A stretch of 64,000 nucleotides of DNA from Lachnospiraceae bacterium (GTDB taxonomy: Bacteria > Bacillota > Clostridia > Lachnospirales > Lachnospiraceae): the NCBI GenBank assembly GCA_024404675.1, contig JAKSPO010000003.1, positions 60,037 to 124,036 on the forward strand, in the 5' to 3' direction. A program made the position numbers and the translations under genes. Below, piece by piece: positions 53,105-62,256 of the stretch. The notes under the pieces are model-generated. The model made no database searches. It saw nothing but the letters and a program-made list of their open reading frames with translations, and was not told the DNA's origin. How positions within the stretch are numbered: position 1 is the first letter of the stretch; every line of letters starts with the position of its first letter.

Positions 53105-54475
53105 ATGGAGAACGAGGTGTTTGCCCTTGAGCGGGCAAAGGCTCTGCTCGACGAGAAGAAATACGCCGAGCTTAGAAAGATGCTGACGGAGGTTCCGGCA
53201 GCGGATATCGGGGAGATGTTCGAAGAGATCCCCAAAAACCAGTTTGCAATTTTGTACCGTATTCTGCCGAAGGAGCTGGCTGCCGATGTGTTCGTCGAGC
53301 TGGATCCCGATTTTCAGCAGATTCTGATTGAATCCTTCAGTGACCGCGAGCTCCGCGAGGTGCTTGACGAGCTGTATATGGATGATACGGTTGACCTGAT
53401 TGAGGAGATGCCGGCTACGGTCGTGAAGCGTATTCTTGCGAACTCCACGCCGGAGGATCGAAAGACGGTCAATGAGCTTTTGAAATATCCCGAGGATTCC
53501 GCAGGAAGCATTATGACGACCGAGTTTGTCCGCCTGAAGGAGGACATGACGGTGCAGGAGGCTTTCCAGCTGATCCGAAAGGTTGCTATCGATAAGGAGA
53601 CAATCTATACCTGTTATGTGACGGACAACCGCAGTCATCTGATTGGTATGGTTACCGTCAAATACCTGCTCCTGTCCGATTATGAGGCGAAGATTCGCGA
53701 TATCATGCAGGACAATGTCATCAGCGTGAAGACGCTTGACGATAAGGAGGAGGTAGCTGCAACCATCAGTAAGTACGACGTGCTCGCACTTCCCGTTGTC
53801 GATGAGGAATATCGACTTGTCGGTATCGTAACCGTCGACGATGCAATTGATGTCATGCAGGATGAGGCGGAAGAGGACTTCGCAAAGATGAACGCTATGG
53901 CGCCCGTAGAAACGCCGTATCTTCGTACCTCGGTATTTTCCCTATGGCGAAGCCGAATCATATGGCTTCTTCTATTGATGGTATCGGCTACATTTACCGG
54001 TATGATTATCTCGTCCTTTGAGGACGCTTTGAAGGTACAGGTTGTACTGACCGCCTTCATTCCGATGCTGATGGACACCGGCGGAAACTCCGGTTCGCAG
54101 GCTTCGGTTACGGTCATCCGTGCTCTTTCGCTCGGAGAGATTGCCTTTGAAAATATTCTGAAGGTTATCTGGAAGGAGCTGCGCGTTGCCCTTTTGTGCG
54201 GCGCTTCGCTTGCCGTTGTGACTTTCGGTAAGATATTCCTTGTTGATAAGATGCTGATGCATCGCGAGATTACGATTCCTGTTGCACTCGTTGTATGTAT
54301 CACGCTCTGTATCACGGTGCTTTGTGCCAAGTTCCTCGGCTGTACCTTGCCGATGATTGCGGCAAAGCTCGGTTTCGACCCGGCTGTTATGGCGAGTCCG
54401 TTCATCACAACGATTGTTGACGCGGTTTCGCTTCTCGTATATTTTGCATTTGCTATGATCTTATTGAAAATCTAG
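53105..54475 (+). CDS. mgtE: Magnesium transporter MgtE
   Basis: This 456-residue Mg2+ channel has the N-terminal MgtE superhelical domain (about 1-125), two CBS domains (PEDSAGSIMTTEFVRLKED and IMQDNVISVKTLDD, about 130-255) that sense Mg2+, and five membrane helices with the conserved pore stretch MLMDTGGNSGSQAS. AGGAGG lies ahead of the ATG at 53105; an in-frame ATG at 53075 lies in the leader hairpin zone and is rejected. The 230-base upstream region is structured. Confidence 0.95.
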   Translation: MENEVFALERAKALLDEKKYAELRKMLTEVPAADIGEMFEEIPKNQFAILYRILPKELAADVFVELDPDFQQILIESFSDRELREVLDELYMDDTVDLIEEMPATVVKRILANSTPEDRKTVNELLKYPEDSAGSIMTTEFVRLKEDMTVQEAFQLIRKVAIDKETIYTCYVTDNRSHLIGMVTVKYLLLSDYEAKIRDIMQDNVISVKTLDDKEEVAATISKYDVLALPVVDEEYRLVGIVTVDDAIDVMQDEAEEDFAKMNAMAPVETPYLRTSVFSLWRSRIIWLLLLMVSATFTGMIISSFEDALKVQVVLTAFIPMLMDTGGNSGSQASVTVIRALSLGEIAFENILKVIWKELRVALLCGASLAVVTFGKIFLVDKMLMHREITIPVALVVCITLCITVLCAKFLGCTLPMIAAKLGFDPAVMASPFITTIVDAVSLLVYFAFAMILLKI

Positions 54476-54493
54476 CACCCCAGGAGGTATCCC

Positions 54494-55678
54494 TTGGAAG
54501 ACAAGTTTGCTTTAGCAAGAAAACGATTGGTTATGATTCTGGCATTGAGTATCGTTGTGGTACCGGTGATTGAGCTGGCGCTCTTCTTCTGCGTCGAGCG
54601 TCCCGGCGGCACGACCTGGAGTGAGTACGGCTATGCCAAATTTGCCTTTCCGTTGATTTTAAGTGTTCTGATGTTCATCACGCTGATTATTGTGCTGAGC
54701 AATCCGAACATCAAAGGCATTGTGAAGAATTATTGCTGCATGTTCGCATTTATCTTTATGTGTGCGGTACTTGTTACGTCACACAACGAGTACCCGGTGC
54801 TTCTTACAATCTTTGTGATTCCGGTGCTTTTCTCGGTTATCTTTGAAGACAAATCCCTGTGTAGCGTCACGCATATCGTAAGCCAGATGGGTGTCCTGCA
54901 GATGACGGTCACCTCGAAGCTTTTTGCAATCAAGCCGCAGGTGCATATGAGTGCGCAGGAGTTAGCCTCCAGGCTAACAAAGCATGTAGGGGAAAGCTAC
55001 CGATCTTCGATTGAGCCGGAGACATTACTTGAGTGGAGCGAGAACGTAAGAGTCAATTCCTTATGGCTTAATATTCTTCTTGCAATTGCTTTGGTTGCAA
55101 TCGCGAGAATCTTTGCCTATGCGATGCTTTTGCATCTGCAGCAGAAGGACAGTATGCTACAGTCGCATGAGAAGGACAATATGGCACTGGAGAAGCAGCT
55201 GCTTCGTGACCAGATGACCGGTCTTTACAACCATACGGCATTTTACGAATTCCTGGATCGTTGCGTAAAGATGAAGGGCGATGCGCCTTTGACGCTTGCG
55301 GTTGTGGATATCGACGATTTCAAAAAGGTTAATGATACCTACGGTCACGATAATGGTGATGAGGTCATTCTGACACTCTCAAATGTGCTTCTGTCGCACT
55401 GCGGAAGTGACAATTATGTATGTCGTTTCGGCGGCGAGGAGTTTGCGGTAATCTTCCCGAACTCCAGAGAGAAGGATGCGCGTAAGATTATGACCGGCGT
55501 TCTGGAGGAGTTCCGTGAGATTCGCTATGACTGGCACAGCGGAACCATTTCCTTCAGCTGCGGCGTATTTCAGTGCAGCCCCTACCGTATGAATGCGGAA
55601 GAGTTCTTCCAGATTACCGATAAGCTTCTGTATAAGGCGAAGCAGAACGGCAAAAACCAGATTTGTGGAGGCCAGTAG
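54494..55678 (+). CDS. Membrane diguanylate cyclase
   Basis: This 394-residue protein has about six membrane segments (residues 12-215) and a C-terminal GGDEF domain with the active form GGEEF (CRFGGEEFAVIFPNS), RDQMTGLYNHTAFYEFL and DIDDFKKVNDTYGHDNGDEV. It should make cyclic di-GMP from GTP. No RxxD inhibitory site precedes GGEEF. The start is TTG with AGGAGGTATCCC upstream. It lies between mgtE (18 bases) and the isomerase gene. Confidence 0.92.
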   Translation: MEDKFALARKRLVMILALSIVVVPVIELALFFCVERPGGTTWSEYGYAKFAFPLILSVLMFITLIIVLSNPNIKGIVKNYCCMFAFIFMCAVLVTSHNEYPVLLTIFVIPVLFSVIFEDKSLCSVTHIVSQMGVLQMTVTSKLFAIKPQVHMSAQELASRLTKHVGESYRSSIEPETLLEWSENVRVNSLWLNILLAIALVAIARIFAYAMLLHLQQKDSMLQSHEKDNMALEKQLLRDQMTGLYNHTAFYEFLDRCVKMKGDAPLTLAVVDIDDFKKVNDTYGHDNGDEVILTLSNVLLSHCGSDNYVCRFGGEEFAVIFPNSREKDARKIMTGVLEEFREIRYDWHSGTISFSCGVFQCSPYRMNAEEFFQITDKLLYKAKQNGKNQICGGQ

Positions 55679-55680
55679 AT

Positions 55681-56766
55681 TTGAAGAAAAGTTATGTTTT
55701 AGGATGCCTTATCCTGTTATTTGGCCTGTTGACCTGCGGCTGTGGCAAGAAGGCCGGGAATGATGCAACCCCGACACCGATGCAGCAGACATTTCACCCC
55801 TGTGGCGGTTCAGTAATCATCGCAGAGTACAAGGGACTTCCGTATGCTGTTGAGACGGTAAATATTTCGGATGAGGATGTGGAGAAGCAGATTGCGCAGT
55901 TTCTGAAGCAGATTCCGAACTATGTGAGAGACGATTCGAAGACCGGTAAGGCAGTAGCCTCCGGAGATATCGTTAATATTGATTTCGTCGGCTACGATAA
56001 CGGTGTCGCATTTGAAGGCGGTGCTTCTAAGGGTTACGATCTCGGCATCGGCTCCGGCAGCTTCATCGAGGGTTTCGAGGACGGCGTGATTGGCATGAAG
56101 GTCGGTGAGAAGAAGATCATCAGCGCAACTTTTCCGAACCCTTATCAGAACAACACAGCGCTTTCCGGAAAGACTGTTTCCTTCGAGGTTACCGTTAATT
56201 ACTATGTCAAGCAGCTCTATGAGGTGACGGATGAGTATGTAGAGAAGAACTCCCGCCAGCTGAAGACGAAAGACGAGTTCTATGCATTTGTCCGCGAGAA
56301 TCTTGAGAAGGATGCGAAGGCGGAAGTGGAGGAAGCGGCCAAGCTTAAGCTTCTTAATGCCGTAGTTTCTGCCTCCGAATTCAAAGCAATCGACGAGTAT
56401 GATGTGAATTTCTATGCTGCGCAGCTCATGGCACCGTATGAGGGCTATGCGAAGCAGTATCAGATGGATGTGGAAAGCTTTTTGAAGCAATTCACCCCTT
56501 ATTCGAGCTATGACGAGCTACTTACGGAGAGTAAGGCGCGGGCGAAGGAGTCTGTGAAGCAGTTTATGGTTTTGCAGCAGATTGCCGATAAGGAGAATAT
56601 TACCGTTACCGAGGAGGAGTATGTTGCCTATGTGCAGGGGATTGCCGACAGAGGTCAGTACGGCACCGTTGCCAATGTGGAATCCTACTTCGGACGTGAT
56701 TACCTGATGTACAACAAGAAGATGGAGAAGACACTCGACTATCTGGTTGAGGTTTCCGCAAAATAG
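55681..56766 (+). CDS. Secreted trigger-factor-like peptidyl-prolyl isomerase lipoprotein
   Basis: This 361-residue lipoprotein (signal ending LLTCGC) resembles the middle and C-terminal parts of trigger factor: an FKBP-type isomerase domain (about 90-190: GDIVNIDFVGYDNGVAFEGG, GSFIEGFEDGVIGMKVGEKK) and a helical chaperone-like C-terminus. It lacks the ribosome-binding domain, fitting a role in folding exported proteins outside the membrane. The start is TTG at 55681, behind GGAGGCCAGTAGAT at the end of the GGDEF gene. It ends the glgB unit. Confidence 0.88.
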   Translation: MKKSYVLGCLILLFGLLTCGCGKKAGNDATPTPMQQTFHPCGGSVIIAEYKGLPYAVETVNISDEDVEKQIAQFLKQIPNYVRDDSKTGKAVASGDIVNIDFVGYDNGVAFEGGASKGYDLGIGSGSFIEGFEDGVIGMKVGEKKIISATFPNPYQNNTALSGKTVSFEVTVNYYVKQLYEVTDEYVEKNSRQLKTKDEFYAFVRENLEKDAKAEVEEAAKLKLLNAVVSASEFKAIDEYDVNFYAAQLMAPYEGYAKQYQMDVESFLKQFTPYSSYDELLTESKARAKESVKQFMVLQQIADKENITVTEEEYVAYVQGIADRGQYGTVANVESYFGRDYLMYNKKMEKTLDYLVEVSAK

Positions 56767-56786
56767 CTTTTGGATAGTAGAGTTTG

Positions 56787-56819
56787 AACAATGCTGCAAC
56801 GCCTGCAGCATTGTTTTTT
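56787..56819 (+). terminator. Intrinsic terminator
   Basis: A perfect 12-bp stem AACAATGCTGCA / TGCAGCATTGTT with a five-base loop is followed by TTTTTT. Confidence 0.92.
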
Positions 56820-56849
56820 ATCGACATAGGGTCTGGAAAGGAACGCTTA

Positions 56850-57327
56850 TGCTTCGTATTACGATTTTCAATGAATATGTGCATGAACAGGAATGGGACT
56901 GATAGCGCTGCATTCCGCGCATTTCAGTAAGATGATGAAGCTGCTTCTCGGCACGACGATGAGCCTTTCCTGGCGGGAGAATGACAGCGAGAAGCTTTGG
57001 TGTATTGCACCGACGCATCCGATTGCGGCCGGGGTACCGATGTTGGTGACAATTCCGCACGAGGAAATGTACGGAGAGTTTTTCGACATTCCGAAGCCGG
57101 ACGAGGTGGTGTTTTTTGGAACATTTTCCGACGGAGAGGTATTTCGCAGCGGCTGTACCTTCACAAGAGGCTACGGGAAGATTTTCTCTTTTCAGCCCAG
57201 GCACGAGGAGTATCCGATTTATTATATGCCGGAGGTTCGCCGGATTCTGAAAAACGCAGCAGACTTCTGTAAGCCGGCCGTTCGGTTGCGAGCAGAGCCG
57301 GATTGCCGACAGATTGTAAGAGAATAA
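56850..57327 (+). pseudogene. ThuA-domain protein, internal deletion
   Basis: The first 14 codons ([13 protein letters not shown]) match the ThuA/trehalose-utilisation N-terminus after GGAAAGGAACGC, but they run into a stop at 56903. The remaining family sequence resumes in another frame at 56893: [64 protein letters not shown]. About 80 residues are missing between the two parts, so this is a deletion remnant. The protein family is a putative glycan or sugar-derivative amidotransferase-fold protein of unclear activity. Confidence 0.8.
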
Positions 57328-58154
57328 GTCCGGACCTGAGTGCGGAGCAGCTTGCGGACATGCTTATGAAAGCCGGTATCACCGGGATTGAGATGGACCT
57401 TGCGGATTATGACCGCGACGGCGATAGGATTCTCGGACCGCTCATGCAGGCGGGAATGCGCGTAAGCGGAATCTACGGGTTCCACCATTTCGGAGAAGGA
57501 GAAACCCATGCGGAGAGCTTTCGTCATGTGGATGTCGCTAAGAAGCTTGGCGCAACGGCAATTATGCCAATCCCCGGTTTTCTTTCTGAGGAAGAGGCTT
57601 CGGAACTGAATGCAATCACCGATGATTTGGAGAAAGCGGCAGCTTGGCTTTCCTCGAATCCGAAGACCAAGGCGATGGCGGCAGGTGACCGTGAGATGGT
57701 TCGCTATGCAAGGGAAGTCTATCCGGAGCTTCTGGTTGTAATGTAGGATTTTGATCTGAATACCTCGCCATTTGCCACACTTGCGGGGCTTAACTGGCTG
57801 ATGAAGGAGGTGCCGGAGCTTGGCTTTGCTATGGATACCGGCAACTTTGTTTATAGCGATGAGGACGCCCTGGCGGGCTATGCAGCTTTGCACGACCGCG
57901 TCGTTCATATTCATTGTAAGGACCGCGGCGAGGAGGCAGAGGTTCTTGCCCGTGGCAACCGTTTCAACCGTGGGCTCGCAGCAGTGCCGGTCGGGGATGG
58001 ATACATGCCGGTCGAGGCAGTTGTCAAGGATGCGCTTTCCGGTGGCTACCGTGGCTGGTTTGCAATTGAGCACTTCGGTGCGAAGGATTCCCTTTCATAT
58101 ATGCTTCGCTCGGCTGCGTATCTCAGATCACTTGCCGCAAAATACGAAAGATAA
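57303..58154 (+). pseudogene. Sugar phosphate isomerase/epimerase, nonsense-interrupted
   Basis: The reading frame encodes a xylose-isomerase-like TIM barrel (GITGIEMDLADYDRDG; FHHFGEGE; VAKKLGATAIMPIPG; then GFAMDTGNFVYSDEDA; VVHIHCKDRG; GWFAIEHFG). An in-frame TAG at 57744-57746 splits it exactly where related proteins have Glu (VVM-stop-DFDLN), so one G-to-T change could explain it. The N-terminus also lacks the first strand and a convincing start. ThuA plus TIM-barrel pairs are common in gut bacteria, so both genes of the pair have decayed. Confidence 0.82.
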
Positions 58155-58180
58155 AAAGTGCTAGGACGGTCAGAATAGAG

Positions 58181-58207
58181 AAGGGCAGCCGGTGGGCTGC
58201 CCTTTTT
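58181..58207 (+). terminator. Intrinsic terminator
   Basis: A perfect 10-bp stem AAGGGCAGCC / GGCTGCCCTT with a GGTG loop ends in TTTTT. It marks the junction between the pseudogenes and the A+T-rich gene. Confidence 0.9.
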
Positions 58208-58212
58208 CATCT

Positions 58213-59958
58213 TTATAAATCGTTAAAAATAATACCTTGTCGTATTAGATATTTTAAGTCTTCTGAGCGGTGCAATAAACGTTCTAGACAGGGCTTTTGC
58301 CAATCCTCAACAGCATTTTGTAAAAGTAAAGATTTTATAGTACCGGCAATAAGTTTGGCACCTTCCGAACCATATTTATGATGTAGGAGAAAATGTTCTA
58401 TATAATCACAATAGACGAGTCTGTCTGCAGATTGATATGTGATGGGATGCAAAGAGGCAAATTCTGGTGTAGACAGTAGTTCGGCTTTGTTCTCATCTAT
58501 GTGGTGACAAAGCAATCCGTCGTAAGTTTTGGAGTAATTTCCCTTTTTTGCCCAACATATATAGAGCTCATCCTTTTCGTAGTACCAGTAGGTAAAAGCG
58601 TCGAAAATGGAATGCTGGTCTCCGGCGGAAACTGTGTAGTGACCATCTATTATCGGATATTTCTTTCTTCCCACCAAGACGTTATTCTTTCTTTTTATTG
58701 CGTAGCAATCAGCGATTTCCTCATAACGTCTATCGCCCTTTCGTATTATTTGAAAGTAGTCACCTTTTGCTGGTCCGTATTTGTCTATAAGGTAATTAAC
58801 ATATTCCTGATATGACATATCAAGAGTATCGATGAAAGGGATTTTTTGAGCTTCGATTTTCTTTTTAAGTAAAACTCTTTTGGCCTGTTCATTCTTTGTA
58901 TCTTTGGTTATGGCTGAATAAAACACGCTAACTGGCAGCCCAAGATATTTAAGAGCGGTTGCCTCATCGATCGCATCAAATAACCCATTATGTGTTTCTT
59001 GATAAGTAGAACACCCTGGGAAACAGCGAAATATATATGCAAACTTGTAGCCTTTTCTTAGTTTGCCTGTTGGTGATATAAGATCATCAATTGAATACTG
59101 AAAGGTGTCACCCCCACATCCTTTGCAAAACCAATGTCCCTTGCGGTCTTTCCAATGATCAGTATATTGATCTGAGAGGAGAGAATCAGTAATGACATCT
59201 TCATCTATATTGGTATTCAAGGTACAATTGGCCATGACCGATATCATATCAACCCAGATATAATCAGAGAGTTCGAGTAGGTGCCTTTTATCAAAGTGGG
59301 CATTGTATGCAAACAATATTTGACAGTTATGAATCCCCATTAGTTGACGAAGTTCCTCTAGACAAGTATCCATGGAGGTGATTTTTTCTTGGATCGAATC
59401 AATAAAGACCTGCGCTTCTTTGTAAATGAAAGGAGGATTACAGTCAGATAAATGTAGCATATGTGCAAACATGCCGGGCGATTGATAATATGGATCAATT
59501 AACCAGTACCTTGCATCAACAAAATCATAGTTTTTTTCAGTATCTACAATAACAATTCCAACAGACATTACCTCATCGCTGAAAGTGGTTTCCACATCAA
59601 TAATTCCAATTTTATGGGCATTGGCAATGAAATTATCTATGGTTAAAGAACATCCGTTAACTTGCTTGGGACGCCCCAAACGTTTTACACGTGCGGGCAT
59701 TTCAGAGTCATTTTTCTTTGAAAAAGAAGATTGATTCGGCTTTTTACAGTTTCTACAGCGAAAAGGGGTCTGCGTTAGATTTGCTTCGGAGTATGGCGTA
59801 TTTTGCCAAGACAAACCGCAGACAGGGCACTTCCAATATACCTTTTCAAGGCACTTGGGTGGAACTTCAGATGGTTGCAAAGTGTTTTTATCATAATCCC
59901 AATAGGTAAGAATCTCTTCGCGATTATTATCTATACACCATTCTTTAAAATTTCTCAT
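58213..59958 (-). CDS. Zinc-ribbon / DEDDh exonuclease / HNH-like multi-domain protein
   Basis: This 581-residue protein is A+T-rich by eye compared with all its neighbours, suggesting horizontal transfer. Residues 13-71 form a DUF4379-like treble-clef ribbon (YWDYDKN, Cys44/47 and Cys68/71). An AT-hook-like LGRPK is at 94-98. A DEDDh exonuclease follows: Asp121 and Glu123 (GIIDVETT), Asp223 (YNAHFD), His323 and Asp328 (THNGLFDA), with an inserted second zinc site (Cys278/281/312/316). Residues about 480-530 (HHIDENKAELL; CDYIEHFLLHH) look like an HNH-type nuclease. AAGGAGAG precedes the ATG. Activity and biological role are unknown; DNA defence is a reasonable guess. Confidence 0.72.
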   Translation of the reverse strand: MRNFKEWCIDNNREEILTYWDYDKNTLQPSEVPPKCLEKVYWKCPVCGLSWQNTPYSEANLTQTPFRCRNCKKPNQSSFSKKNDSEMPARVKRLGRPKQVNGCSLTIDNFIANAHKIGIIDVETTFSDEVMSVGIVIVDTEKNYDFVDARYWLIDPYYQSPGMFAHMLHLSDCNPPFIYKEAQVFIDSIQEKITSMDTCLEELRQLMGIHNCQILFAYNAHFDKRHLLELSDYIWVDMISVMANCTLNTNIDEDVITDSLLSDQYTDHWKDRKGHWFCKGCGGDTFQYSIDDLISPTGKLRKGYKFAYIFRCFPGCSTYQETHNGLFDAIDEATALKYLGLPVSVFYSAITKDTKNEQAKRVLLKKKIEAQKIPFIDTLDMSYQEYVNYLIDKYGPAKGDYFQIIRKGDRRYEEIADCYAIKRKNNVLVGRKKYPIIDGHYTVSAGDQHSIFDAFTYWYYEKDELYICWAKKGNYSKTYDGLLCHHIDENKAELLSTPEFASLHPITYQSADRLVYCDYIEHFLLHHKYGSEGAKLIAGTIKSLLLQNAVEDWQKPCLERLLHRSEDLKYLIRQGIIFNDL

Positions 59959-59981
59959 TTTAAGACTCTCCTTATGCGCTT

Positions 59982-60009
59982 AAAATAGCATTCATTGTAA
60001 TAGCATCAA
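59982..60009 (-). promoter_or_regulatory. Promoter of the zinc-ribbon/exonuclease gene
   Basis: TTGATG and TATTTT are separated by 16 bases on the minus strand, immediately downstream of the neighbouring AraC-type gene's stop. Confidence 0.5.
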
Positions 60010-60013
60010 ATCT

Positions 60014-60895
60014 TTATTCCCGCTCGCTTCCTTCGGCGATACGCAGGCGATACTGCTTCGGGGTCACATCCTTCCATTTTTTGAAGATCTTGATGAGGTG
60101 GCTGCAGTCGGAGAAGCCGGTCTCCTGGCTGATGTAGTTCAGGTCATAATCGGTGAAGAGAAGCAGATCCTCAGCCTTGCTGACACGAATGAATTCGATG
60201 TATTCCTTGCAGCTTCGGCCGTAGCGCTGCTTGAAGCTCCGCGCAAAATACGAATAGGACATTCCGCAGCGGTCCGCAAGTGCCTGCGCGCGAAGCGGCT
60301 CGTTTGCGTGCTCGTCGATATATTCGGTGATGGAATCGATGGCGGCCTCGCCACTCGGACTGCCCTTGGCGGTGATAGTTGCACCGCCGGCTCGCCAGAT
60401 TCGAAGAAGAGTGACCAAAAGGCTGCAAAGTCCCGCATGCACCACCAGATCGTACCCGTAATTTCGAGCTTCCAGTTCGCTGATACAAGCGGCAAATGTC
60501 TGCCGAAACGTTCCGCCCTGCAGAAGCTCCGCACTGACAAAGGGGGAGATATCCCGGTTCGTTCGCACATCGTCCATCAGGACGCGAAGCTTGGGCGTAT
60601 AAAGGGAGGAGATGTTCAGGCGGCTCACATCGAATTTCAGAACGCCGTAGCGGTAATCCGCAGACATAGGGGTGATAGTATGAATCTGCTTCGGGTGAAA
60701 TACGGCGCAGTCGCCCCTGTGAAGAATCGCCCGGTGGTTGTCACATTCGACAGAAAGCTCGCCGCCTTCTACATAGATCAGCTCGATATAGTAATGCCAA
60801 TGCGGTCGTGTTGGGGTATTCTGATTGCGACTGTCGACCCAGAACGCCTCGTAAGGGGTACTCAGGGTGTCTATGTTTTCAAAAAGTCGTGCCAT
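60014..60895 (-). CDS. AraC-family transcription regulator
   Basis: This 293-residue regulator has an N-terminal cupin (RPHWHYYIELIYVEGGEL; FHPKQIHTITP) and a C-terminal AraC double helix-turn-helix (about 190-285: AQALADRCGMSYSYFARSFK; NYISQETGFSDCSHLIKIFK). It likely responds to a sugar. It is divergent from the GH130 phosphorylase gene, its probable target (inference). CGGAGGAAGT precedes the ATG, and a TATAAT box lies at 60939-60944. Confidence 0.9.
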   Translation of the reverse strand: MARLFENIDTLSTPYEAFWVDSRNQNTPTRPHWHYYIELIYVEGGELSVECDNHRAILHRGDCAVFHPKQIHTITPMSADYRYGVLKFDVSRLNISSLYTPKLRVLMDDVRTNRDISPFVSAELLQGGTFRQTFAACISELEARNYGYDLVVHAGLCSLLVTLLRIWRAGGATITAKGSPSGEAAIDSITEYIDEHANEPLRAQALADRCGMSYSYFARSFKQRYGRSCKEYIEFIRVSKAEDLLLFTDYDLNYISQETGFSDCSHLIKIFKKWKDVTPKQYRLRIAEGSERE

Positions 60896-60926
60896 ACTTC
60901 CTCCGAATAATAGATTTGTACGATTT

Positions 60927-60955
60927 TTTACATAAGTTATTATAGCAGATACTAT
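60927..60955 (+). promoter_or_regulatory. Probable promoter of the GH130 gene
   Basis: TTTACA and TACTAT are separated by 17 bases, overlapping the divergent AraC-gene promoter. Regulation by AraC from this shared region is likely. Confidence 0.45.
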
Positions 60956-61083
60956 CCGAAGATGCTATAACAAATGTATGGGTGCTGCAAGAAACGCATC
61001 CATTTGCCGCAAAGCACAGAATGCTTGCGGGTGTCATATTTTCACAAAAATCGCAGATGCGATGGAGAAGGAGCGTAACAGAT

Positions 61084-62061
61084 ATGATTATTGGTGAGAA
61101 TCTTCCGAATATGCCCTGGCAGGATAGACCCGAGGGCTGCAAGGATGTTGTATGGCGTTATTCCGAGAATCCGATTATTGACCGTCATGCCATTCCGTCC
61201 GCAAATAGTGTTTTTAACAGTGCCGTAGTAGCAAAGGATGGCGCATATGTCGGTATATTCCGAAGCGACGACCGTTGCATGGAGCAGCATCTGTTCCTTG
61301 GAAAGAGTAATGATGCGATTCATTGGGACATCGAGCCCGATCCGCTCCCGCTTTACAATGAGAAGGAGGAGCAGGTCGGTGTGGCAACCGGTTATGACCC
61401 GCGTGTATGCTTTTTGGAGGACCGCTACTATGTAACCTGGTGCACCCAGTTCGAGGGCTATCACGGTCCGACCATCGGTGTTGCTTACTCCTATGATTTT
61501 AAGAAATTCTATCAGCTGCAGAGTGCATTCCTTCCGTACAATCGTAACGGCGTTCTGTTCCCGAAGAAGATTAACGGCAAATTCATGATGTTCTCCCGTC
61601 CGTCCGATAACGGTCATACACCCTTCGGCGATATGTTTCTTTCCGAGAGCCCGGATATGGAGCATTGGGGCTACCATCACCATGTTATGAATCCGACCGG
61701 CTGGTGCTGGACGAAGGTCGGTGCAGGCCCGATTCCGATCGAACTCGACGAGGGCTGGCTTCTTATCTTCCACGGCGTAGGCACCACCTGTAACGGCATG
61801 ATCTATTCCATCGGTGCGGCCATTCTTGATAAGGACGAGCCCTGGAAGGTGAAGTATCGCTGCAAGCCTTACATTCTCCATCCGGAGACTAGCTATGAGT
61901 GTGTCGGCGATGTTCCGAATGTGTGCTTCCCGTGCGCAACGCTTACGGATGCGGCAACCGGTCGTATCGCCATCTACTACGGTGCAGCGGATACCGTAGT
62001 TGCACTTGCCTTCACCCAGGTGGATGAGCTTGTAAAGTACATTAAGGATAACGCAATGTAA
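61084..62061 (+). CDS. GH130 mannoside phosphorylase
   Basis: This 325-residue five-bladed propeller enzyme belongs to glycoside hydrolase family 130. Members phosphorolyse beta-1,4-mannosyl links, yielding mannose-1-phosphate. Typical sequence includes NPIIDRHAIPSANSVFNSAV, GYDPRVCFLEDRYYVTWCT, NRNGVLFPKKINGKFMMFSR, KVGAGPIPIELDEGWLLIFHG and IYYGAADTVVALA. It is intracellular. AAGGAGCG lies ten bases upstream of the ATG at 61084; the longer in-frame start at 60982 is rejected. It is divergent from the AraC regulator. Confidence 0.9.
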   Translation: MIIGENLPNMPWQDRPEGCKDVVWRYSENPIIDRHAIPSANSVFNSAVVAKDGAYVGIFRSDDRCMEQHLFLGKSNDAIHWDIEPDPLPLYNEKEEQVGVATGYDPRVCFLEDRYYVTWCTQFEGYHGPTIGVAYSYDFKKFYQLQSAFLPYNRNGVLFPKKINGKFMMFSRPSDNGHTPFGDMFLSESPDMEHWGYHHHVMNPTGWCWTKVGAGPIPIELDEGWLLIFHGVGTTCNGMIYSIGAAILDKDEPWKVKYRCKPYILHPETSYECVGDVPNVCFPCATLTDAATGRIAIYYGAADTVVALAFTQVDELVKYIKDNAM

Positions 62062-62078
62062 TTGTTCTGAAAGGAAAG

Positions 62079-62105
62079 AGGAGCGTGGCTAATCACGCTC
62101 CTTTT
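62079..62105 (+). terminator. Intrinsic terminator of the GH130 gene
   Basis: A 9-bp stem AGGAGCGTG / CACGCTCCT with a six-base loop ends in TTTT. Confidence 0.82.
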
Positions 62106-62136
62106 CGTATCTTAGCAAGACGAGAGGTAAATCCTA

Positions 62137-62165
62137 TTGACATCGGACGTAAAATGTGCTATGAT
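62137..62165 (+). promoter_or_regulatory. Promoter of the 62257 gene
   Basis: TTGACA and TATGAT are separated by 17 bases, about 92 bases upstream of the start codon. Confidence 0.8.
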
Positions 62166-62256
62166 ACACGAAAGCTCGGGAATGACCGGGCAGAGAAATA
62201 CGTCTTTACAGCTTCGAGGAAAGCATCTTCGTCGCTTTAAAAGGAGGAATATTACT

